Below are positions 55,585-64,000 of a stretch of 64,000 nucleotides of DNA, in pieces (the stretch's first letter is position 1; every line of letters starts with the position of its first letter). A program made the translations under genes and the position numbers. The stretch is from Megaleporinus macrocephalus (lineage: Eukaryota > Chordata > Actinopteri > Characiformes > Anostomidae), in contig CM038705.1 in NCBI GenBank assembly GCA_021613375.1, positions 7,742,132 through 7,806,131 on the forward strand, read 5' to 3'. The notes under the pieces are model-generated. The model was not told the origin of the DNA. It saw only the letters and a list, made by a program, of their open reading frames with translations, and ran no database searches.

Positions 55585-58500
55585 TCTCTCTTTATAAACA
55601 GTAAACAGACCACCTGCAGCTTCATTAACCTGCTAAACTATAATAAACCCTCAGATAGTCACTCCTTCATAAACAGTAAACAGACCACCTGCAGCTTCAT
55701 TAACCTGATTAACTAAACCCTCAGATATTCACTCCTTTATAAACAGTAAACAGACCACCTGCAGCTTCATTAACCAGCTAAACTATAATAAACCCTCAGA
55801 TAATCACTCCTTTATAAACAGTAAACAGACCACCTGCAGCTCCATTAACCTGATAAACTAAACCCTCAGATAATCACTCCTTTATAAACAGTAAACAGAC
55901 CACCTGCAGCTTCATTAACCTGATAAACTAAACTAAACCCTCAGATAGTCACTCCTTTATAAACAGTAAACAGACCACCTGCAGCTCCATTAACCTGATA
56001 AACTAAACTAAACCCTCAGATAGTCACTCCTTTATAAACAGTAAACAGACCACCTGCAGCTCCATTAACCTGATAAACTATAATAAACCCTCAGATAGTC
56101 ACTCCTTTATAAACAGTAAACAGACCACCTGCAGCTCCATTAACCTGATAAACTAAACTAAACCCTCAGATAGTCACTCCTTTATAAACAGTAAACAGAC
56201 CACCTGCAGCTCCATTAACCTGATAAACTAAACTAAACCCTCAGATAATCACTCCTTTATAAACAGTAAACAGACCACCTGCAGCTCCATTAACCAGCTA
56301 AACTAAACTAAACCCTCAGATAATCACTCCTTTATAAACAGTAACAGACCACCTGCAGCTCCATTAACCTGATAAACCAAACTAAACCCTCAGATAGTCA
56401 CTCCTTTATAAACAGTAAACAGACCACCTGCAGCTTCATTAACCAGCTAAACTAAACTAAACCCTCAGATAATCACTCCTTTATAAACAGTAAACAGACC
56501 ACCTGCAGCTTCATTAACCAGCTAAACTAAACTAAACCCTCAGATAATCACTCCTTTATAAACAGTAAACAGACCACCTGCAGCTTCATTAACCAGCTAA
56601 ACTAAACTAAACCCTCAGATAGTCACTCCTTTATAAACAGTAAACAGACCACCTGCAGCTTCATTAACCAGCTAAACTATAATAAACCCTCAGATAATCA
56701 CTCCTTTATAAACAGTAAACAGACCACCTGCAGCTCCATTAACCAGCTAAACTAAACTAAACCCTCAGATAATCACTCCTTTATAAACAGTAAACAGACC
56801 ACCTGCAGCTTCATTAACCAGCTAAACTAAACTAAACCCTCAGATAATCACTCCTTCATAAACAGTAAACAGACCACCTGCAGCTCCATTAACCTGCTAA
56901 ACTAAACTAAACCCTCAGATAGTCACTCCTTTATAAACAGTTAACAGACCACCTGCAGCTTCATTAACCTGCTAAACTAAACTAAACCCTCAGATAATCA
57001 CTCCTTTATAAACAGTAAACAGACCACCTGCAGCTTCATTAACCTGATAAACTAAACTAAACCCTCAGATAGTCACTCCTTTATAAACAGTAAACAGACC
57101 ACCTGCAGCTCCATTAACCTGCTAAACTAAACTAAACCCTCAGATAGTCACTCCTTTATAAACAGTAACAGACCACCTGCAGCTTCATTAACCAGCTAAA
57201 CTATAATAAACCCTCAGATAGTCACTCCTTTATAAACAGTAAACAGACCACCTGCAGCTCCATTAACCTGATAAATTAAACTAAACCCTCAGATAATCAC
57301 TTCTTTATAAACAGTAAACAGACCACCTGCAGCTCCATTAACCTGATAAACTAAACTAAACCCTCAGATAGTCACTCCTTTATAAACAGTAAACAGACCA
57401 CCTGCAGCTCCATTAACCTGATAAACTAAACTAAACCCTCAGATATTCACTCCTTTATAAACAGTAACAGACCACCTGCAGCTTCATTAACCTGCTAAAC
57501 TAAACTAAACCCTCAGATAGTCACTCCTTTATAAACAGTAACAGACCACCTGCAGCTTCATTAACCAGCTAAACTATAATAAACCCTCAGATAATCACTC
57601 CTTTATAAACAGTAAACAGACCACCTGCAGCTTCATTAACCTGCTAAACTAAACTAAACCCTCAGATAATCACTCCTTTATAAACAGTAAACAGACCACC
57701 TGCAGCTTCATTAACCTGATAAACTAAACTAAACCCTCAGATAGTCACTCCTTTATAAACAGTAAACAGACCACCTGCAGCTTCATTAACCTGATAAACT
57801 AAACTAAACCCTCAGATAGTCACTCCTTTATAAACAGTAAACAGACCACCTGCAGCTTCATTAACCTGATAAACTAAACTAAACCCTCAGATAGTCACTC
57901 CTTTATAAACAGTAAACAGACCACCTGCAGCTCCATTAACCAGCTAAACTAAACTAAACCCTCAGATAGTCACTCCTTCATAAACAGTAAACAGACCACC
58001 TGCAGCTCCATTAACCTGCTAAACTAAACTAAACCCTCAGATAGTCACTCCTTTATAAACAGTAAACAGACCACCTGCAGCTCCATTAACCAGCTAAACT
58101 AAACTAAACCCTCAGATAATCACTCCTTTATAAACAGTAAACAGACCACCTGCAGCTTCATTAACCAGCTAAACTATAATAAACCCTCAGATAATCACTC
58201 CTTCATAAACAGTAAACAGACCACCTGCAGCTCCATTAACCTGATAAACTAAACTAAACCCTCAGATAGTCACTCCTTTATAAACAGTAAACAGACCACC
58301 TGCAGCTCCATTAACCTGATAAACTATAATAAACCCTCAGATAATCACTCCTTTATAAACAGTAAACAGACCACCTGCAGCTTCATTAACCAGCTAAACT
58401 ATAATAAACCCTCAGATAATCACTCCTTTATAAACAGTAACAGACCACCTTCAGCTCCATTAACCAGCTAAACTAAACCATCAGATAGTCACTCCTTTAT

Positions 58501-59539
58501 AAACAGTAAACAGACCACCTGCAGCTCCATTAACCTGCTAAACTATAATAAACCCTCAGATAATCACTCCTTTATAAACAGTAAACAGACCACCTGCAGC
58601 TCCATTAACCTGATAAACTATAATAAACCCTCAGATAATCACTCCTTTATAAACAGTAAACAGACCACCTGCAGCTCCATTAACCTGATAAACTATAATA
58701 AACCCTCAGATAATCACTCCTTTATAAACAGTAAACAGACCGCCTGCAGCTTCATTAACCTGCTAAACTATAATAAACCCTCAGATAATCACTCCTTTAT
58801 AAACAGTAACAGACCACCTGCAGCTCCATTAACCTGATAAACTAAACTAAACCCTCAGATAGTCACTCCTTTATAAACAGTAAACAGACCACCTGCAGCT
58901 CCATTAACCAGCTAAACTAAACTAAACCCTCAGATAGTCACTCCTTTATAAACAGTAAACAGACCACCTGCAGCTCCATTAACCTGATAAACTAAACTAA
59001 ACCCTCAGATAATCACTCCTTTATAAACAGTAAACAGACCACCTGCAGCTCCATTAACCTGATAAACTAAACCCTCAGATAATCACTCCTTTATAAACAG
59101 TAAACAGACCACCTGCAGCTTCATTAACCTGATAAACTAAACTAAACCCTCAGATAATCACTCCTTTATAAACAGTAAACAGACCACCTGCAGCTTCATT
59201 AACCTGCTAAACTAAACTAAACCCTCAGATAGTCACTCCTTTATAAACAGTAAACAGACCACCTGCAGCTTCATTAACCTGATAAACTAAACTAAACCCT
59301 CAGATAATCACTCCTTTATAAACAGTAAACAGACCACCTGCAGCTTCATTAACCTGATAAACTAAACTAAACCCTCAGATAGTCACTCCTTTATAAACTG
59401 TAACAGACCACCTGCAGCTCCATTAACCTGATAAACTAAACTAAACCCTCAGATAGTCACTCCTTTATAAACAGTAAACAGACCACCTGCAGCTCCATTA
59501 ACCTGCTACACTAAACTAAACCCTCAGATAGTCACTCCT
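55585..59539 (+). repeat. 75-bp minisatellite, about 53 units
   Basis: Unit ACTCCTTTATAAACAGTAAA, CAGACCACCTGCAGCTCCAT, TAACCTGATAAACTAAACTA, AACCCTCAGATAGTC. Common variants: TTCATT/TCCATT, CTGATA/CAGCTA/CTGCTA, ATAGTC/ATAATC, and 5-bp shorter units lacking one AAACT. Nearly every unit has one PstI site (CTGCAG). The largest array in the window. Confidence 0.96.
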
Positions 59540-60429
59540 AGCAACAATAACAGAATAAAGAGTGATCAGAAATATGGGTTAGGGTTCGAGCTAGGCTAAT
59601 AATGACTGTAATGTGTTGGTTCTGAGTGGTAAAGTACTAAAACACTTAATAACAAAACATACTAAACACACAACACCAGTCGGATAAAGCACTGACACCA
59701 TGTGTGCACGAGATGCTCAATTTATATATATATATATGCTGGGGCTGGATTTAGAGGTGCTGGAGCTCAATTTAGAGGTGCTGGGGCTCAAACTAGGGCT
59801 ATCTACGGCCCTGCTGGTGACATTGGAGAGAATGAAATAACAAAGTCAGTGAATTCTTCTGTACAGTTTAAGAATGTTGATATTGCAAGCTGACTGCTGA
59901 TGCAATGAGCTGTTTCAGGAAGTGGTATAGATATTAGGACGTCAACGCTGTGTCTAATATAGATAAAAGAATTTGAACCAATATGTGAAACCACATAAGT
60001 GAGTCTGTTAGAGATTACTGCACACTTAGTCATACTCTTTACACACAAATAACCTCAACCCACAGTTCGATTGTTCTTAATTGCTGAAGGGTGTTTCACT
60101 GAATTGTGATTGATTTGATCTTCATTCTCACTTTATTGCTTTTTAACACAGATCTTACAGTGAAACACGGTGTCAAACACAAAGATAACACTTAGTGGCC
60201 GCTGTAGAAGACTAGAGAAGAAGAGTATTTATCCGATGAGGAGTAGGTTCATGATAAGACTGTCATTATAGTAAAAGATCTGGGTACTGTCTCTTTAAGA
60301 TTTATGCAAATGAGCTCTGTTTTGATTGGCTGTCTTATATTTTCTGATACAAAGCACAGCTTGGGCGGAAACACTCTTTATAACTTCACTATGAATGAGC
60401 GTGACTATCTGCCAAACGGACAAACCACT
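59540..60429. other. No gene; short GGTGCTGG repeat
   Basis: TTTAGAGGTGCTGGRGCTCA is repeated two to three times at 59740-59800. Open frames on both strands lack domains. Confidence 0.45.
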
Positions 60430-60735
60430 GGCCACTTTATTAGCTACAACTGTCCACTCACTGTCCACTGTATCAGCTCCACTGACCGTACAGGAGCTCC
60501 ACTTACAGACTGTAGTTCATCTGATTCTCTGTATACTTTATTACTCTGTTCTTTAATGATCCCACAGGACCCCCACAGAGCAGGTACTATTTGGGTGGTG
60601 GATCATTCTCAGAACTGTGTGGAGGTGTCGTGTTAGTGTGTGTTGTGCTGGTACAAGTGGATCAGTGCTCCTGGAGGTTTGAAACAGTGTGTCCACTCAA
60701 TTAGACATCCTTGCTGGTCCACCTTGTAGATGCAA
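60430..60735. mobile_element. Fold-back transposon fragment
   Basis: CACTGTCCACTGTATCAGCT, GGACCCCCACAGAGCAGGTA, GGTGGTGGATCATTCTCAGA, TAGTGTGTGTTGTGCTGGTA and CTGGTCCACCTTGTAGATG follow the order of one arm and centre of the fold-back repeat. Confidence 0.75.
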
Positions 60736-60841
60736 AGATTATATGTCATCTGTGTGTGTTCTTGGTCTGCAAAAAGAAAAGCATGAAAATGACATCATGT
60801 GTAGCATTCTGCTTAACCACCAGTAAGCTGTCCTGGAAAGT

Positions 60842-60866
60842 ACCCCCCCCCCCCCACCCCCCCCAA
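60842..60866. repeat. Poly-C tract (poly-G on minus)
   Basis: A run of about 14 C, one A, then about 8 C. Confidence 0.9.
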
Positions 60867-61214
60867 CAAAGCTTCTGCATTAAACTGGAAGTCACATGAT
60901 CACTTTTATCCTGAGAACGAGTGCAAGAGTCATTCATGAAAATCTCACACCTCTTGCGTGAATCAAAGAAACTGTTATCTGCAAAACAATGTCAGCTCAT
61001 GTTGATTCTGTGCGACCGTCGAACGTTAAACCACATGCATCAAACAAGTGGTCTAGTCGATTTGTGTTTTTTCTCCTTTCCATGATAATAACATCAGTAA
61101 CACTCGCATAAGATCTGTGTATTTGAGCCTTAGTTCTTTCTGGCTTTCATTTGTTTTAAAACCTGAGTACATCAACCTAGCCTTGTCCATCAAACACAAA
61201 CTCAAACACACTGT

Positions 61215-63075
61215 TCTAATACATTCTCTCTCACTTTCACACGGTTCTAGAACATACTCCCCCAACTTCACACTGTTTTAGAACATTCTCTCTCACTTTC
61301 ACACTGTTTTAGAACATTCTCTCTCACTTTCACACTGTTCTAATACATTCTCTCTCACTTTCACACGGTTCTAGAACATACTCCCCCAACTTCACACTGT
61401 TTTAGAACATTCTCTCTCACTTTCACACTGTTTTAGAACATTCTCTCTCACTTTCACACTGTTTTAGAACATTCTCTCTCACTTTCACACTGTTCTAGAA
61501 CATACTCCCCCAACTTCACACTGTTTTAGAACATTCTCTCTCACTTTCACACTGTTCTAGAACATACTCCCCCAACTTCACACTGTTTTAGAACATTCTC
61601 TCTCACTTTCACACTGTTTTAGAACATTCTCTCTCACTTTCACACTGTTCTAGAACATACTCCCCCAACTTCACACTGTTTTAGAACATACTCCCCCAAC
61701 TTCACACTGTTTTAGAACATTCTCTCTCACTTTCACACTGTTTTAGAACATACCCCCCCAACTTCACACTGTTTTAGAACATTCTCTCTCACTTTCACAC
61801 TGTTTTAGAACATACTCCCCCAACTTCACACTGTTTTAGAACATTCTCTCTCACTTTCACACGGTTCTAGAACATACTCCCCCAACTTCACACTGTTTTA
61901 GAACATACTCCCCCAACTTCACACTGTTTTAGAACATTCTCTCTCACTTTCACACTGTTTTAGAACATACTCCCCCAACTTCACACTGTTTTAGAACATT
62001 CTCTCTCACTTTCACACTGTTTTAGAACATACTCCCCCAACTTCACACTGTTTTAGAACATTCTCTCTCACTTTCACACTGTTTTAGAACATTCTCTTTC
62101 ACTTTCACACTGTTTTAGAACATACTCCCCCAACTTCACACTGTTTTAGAACATTCTCTCTCACTTTCACACGGTTCTAGAACATACTCCCCCAACTTCA
62201 CACTGTTTTAGAACATTCTCTCTCACTTTCACATGGTTCTAGAACATACTCCCCCAACTTCACACTGTTTTAGAACATTCTCTCTCACTTTCACACTGTT
62301 TTAGAACATACTCCCCCAACTTCACACTGTTTTAGAACATTCTCTCTCACTTTCACACGGTTCTAGAACATACTCCCCCAACTTCACACTGTTTTAGAAC
62401 ATTCTCTCTCACTTTCACACTGTTTTAGAACATTCTCTCTCACTTTCACACTGTTTTAGAACATACTCCCCCAACTTCACACTGTTTTAGAACATTCTCT
62501 CTCACTTTCACACTGTTTTAGAACATACTCCCCCAACTTCACACTGTTTTAGAACATTCTCTCTCACTTTCACACTGTTTTAGAACATACTCCCCCAACT
62601 TCACACTGTTTTAGAACATTCTCTCTCACTTTCACACTGTTTTAGAACATTCTCTCTCACTTTCACACTGTTTTAGAACATACTCCCCCAACTTCACACT
62701 GTTTTAGAACATTCTCTCTCACTTTCACACTGTTTTAGAACATACTCCCCCAACTTCACACTGTTTTAGAACATTCTCTCTCACTTTCACACTGTTTTAG
62801 AACATTCTCTCTCACTTTCACACGGTTCTAGAACATACTCCCCCAACTTCACACTGTTTTAGAACATTCTCTCTCACTTTCACACTGTTTTAGAACATTC
62901 TCTCTCACTTTCACACGGTTCTAGAACATACTCCCCCAACTTCACACTGTTTTAGAACATTCTGTCTCACTTTCACACTGTTATAATACATTCTCTCTCA
63001 CTTTCACACGGTTCTAGAACATTCTCCCCCAACTTCACACTGTTTTAGAACATACTCCCCCAACTTCACACTGTC
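61215..63075 (+). repeat. 31-bp minisatellite of two unit types, about 60 units
   Basis: Type A: TTCTCTCTCACTTTCACACT then GTTTTAGAACA. Type B: TACTCCCCCAACTTCACACT then GTTTTAGAACA. Both are 31 bases and share the last two thirds. They alternate irregularly (ABAAAB at the start, mostly AB later). Minor variants: GGTTCTAG, CTGTTCTAATA. Confidence 0.95.
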
Positions 63076-63790
63076 TGAGGAGGAAACTTGTAGAAAATCT
63101 TGGCCTAAAGAGGAAATCAAAAGGGAGCCCACACTCACATGCAGCACCTCTTCTCAGAAAATGAGTTTTGGTCATTGGAAGCATGATGTACCTGGGAAGT
63201 GATACCAGGACTTTGTAGCTGAATACATTAGAATGTGCTGAAATCTGTTTTTAAAGACTGCTTGTCTTCTCCCTCTTCTCTTTACCATGTTTTAAACGTG
63301 TTGTCATGCCAGGTGTCACAATGTTTAGAATCTTACATTGCTGAGGATGATCTGTTTGAGGAGCTCATGATAACACCTGCCACAAAGACATATCAGTGTT
63401 TTGTAGCTGGTTCAAGTTAAATGTGTTCTTTAGTGACTACTAATGTATGTAAACATGAGCACACTGTAATGAAGTGGCGCTGTGGGCTCTGGTCATGCCA
63501 GCAGGTGTTCTTACTGTTGTTGGCCGCGCCTTGTTTTGCATTTACATAAGCAGCAGTGCAAACACAAAGCAGTGCACACGCACCACTACCTTTGCATTTA
63601 TCCTACTTTTCAATTACATAGCAACTTATTGCAATCTTTGAGGCCTTGTGCTGAAATGAGATGAGAAAACAAATTAGAATTACAATCATTTGGAACATAC
63701 TGTACTACTGAAAGCTATACTGATTCAAGATTCCATTCACCAGTTGATAAAGATAACAAAATTAAATAAAAATATATAAAATATAATAAT
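63076..63790 (+). other. Unassigned; possible exon-like frame at 63302-63420
   Basis: A pyrimidine-rich stretch ending GTCATGCCAG precedes a frame reading VSQCLESYIAEDDLFEELMI then TPATKTYQCFVAGSS and a stop. The wording looks protein-like, but I recognise no family and found no matching donor exon. It may be a terminal exon, a pseudogene piece or chance. Confidence 0.2.
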
Positions 63791-64000
63791 TAGAGATGGG
63801 AGGATCGATCAGCTATGTATCGGTATCGGACGATTTTTAATCAAAATATGCGATCGGCCAATATTTCTCCAATTTAGCCGATCCCGAGAGCCAATGGCGT
63901 TAAACAAATGAGCCTAATTTCTGTATTTACAGCTAGTGTTTCATTCAGCAAGAGGAGACCTCCTTGAAACCCCCTCCAGCCAACTCCCTGCAATTCCTAT
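63791..64000 (-). mobile_element. hAT element, TAGAGATGG family, cut by the window end
   Basis: Begins TAGAGATGGGAGGATCGATC and follows 35219 onward (GGTATCGGACGATTTTTAAT, TAGCCGATCCCGAGAGCC). The other end lies outside the window. Confidence 0.85.

Noticed and set aside
59575..59592. Interstitial telomere repeat (GGTTAGGGTT)
   Set aside because: A single TTAGGG; no tandem run.

Overview
The window is vertebrate nuclear DNA, almost certainly from a ray-finned (teleost) fish. It is AT-rich, has long introns with GT/AG splice sites, and is crowded with teleost-type repeats: tRNA-headed V-SINE/DANA-like SINEs, Tc1-like transposons, L1-like LINE remnants, many short non-autonomous hAT elements with 8-bp target-site duplications (TSDs), and the long fold-back repeat common in otophysan fish. 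Placing it in Otophysi (characin or catfish type) is inference from repeat style. There is nothing prokaryotic here: no operons and no CRISPR.

Layout. 0.2-5.6 kb: two decayed copies of one L1-like LINE, one split by an 848-bp hAT element, the other by a LINE/SINE tail. 6.0-7.6 kb: a fold-back transposon whose end has expanded into a 45-bp minisatellite. 8-17.3 kb: dispersed repeats, a 43-bp minisatellite, a SINE, a deleted Tc1 sitting in a (TA)n tract, and a long inverted repeat. 17.4-22.9 kb: a mosaic of local duplications carrying a hAT insertion with empty paralogous sites. 23.1-29.5 kb: two SINEs facing head to head, whose tRNA-like heads have each expanded into a huge 20-bp tandem array (about 133 and 105 units) in opposite orientation. 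30-34.6 kb: three hAT-type elements, one with a zinc-finger (BED) transposase remnant. 34.8-49.2 kb: the only convincing gene. 49.7-63.1 kb: four more minisatellites (46, 37, 75 and 31 bp units), a Tc1 transposase pseudogene and fold-back fragments.

The gene lies on the minus strand. Seven exons, including a 19-bp microexon, join in phase into a 215-residue single-pass membrane protein. It has a hydrophobic leader, a seven-cysteine ectodomain with three N-glycosylation sequons, one transmembrane helix and a short cysteine-containing tail. I do not recognise the family. Its introns hold most of the dated hAT insertions and two intronic minisatellites, one of which repeats the branch point and polypyrimidine tract of exon 3. 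A CpG-bearing region covers exon 1, and a CpG-rich 46-bp minisatellite starts about 0.5 kb upstream.

Tandem arrays with units of 20-99 bp occupy roughly a quarter of the window. At least three are traceable to parts of transposons or gene flanks, which makes this a good stretch for studying how minisatellites arise.
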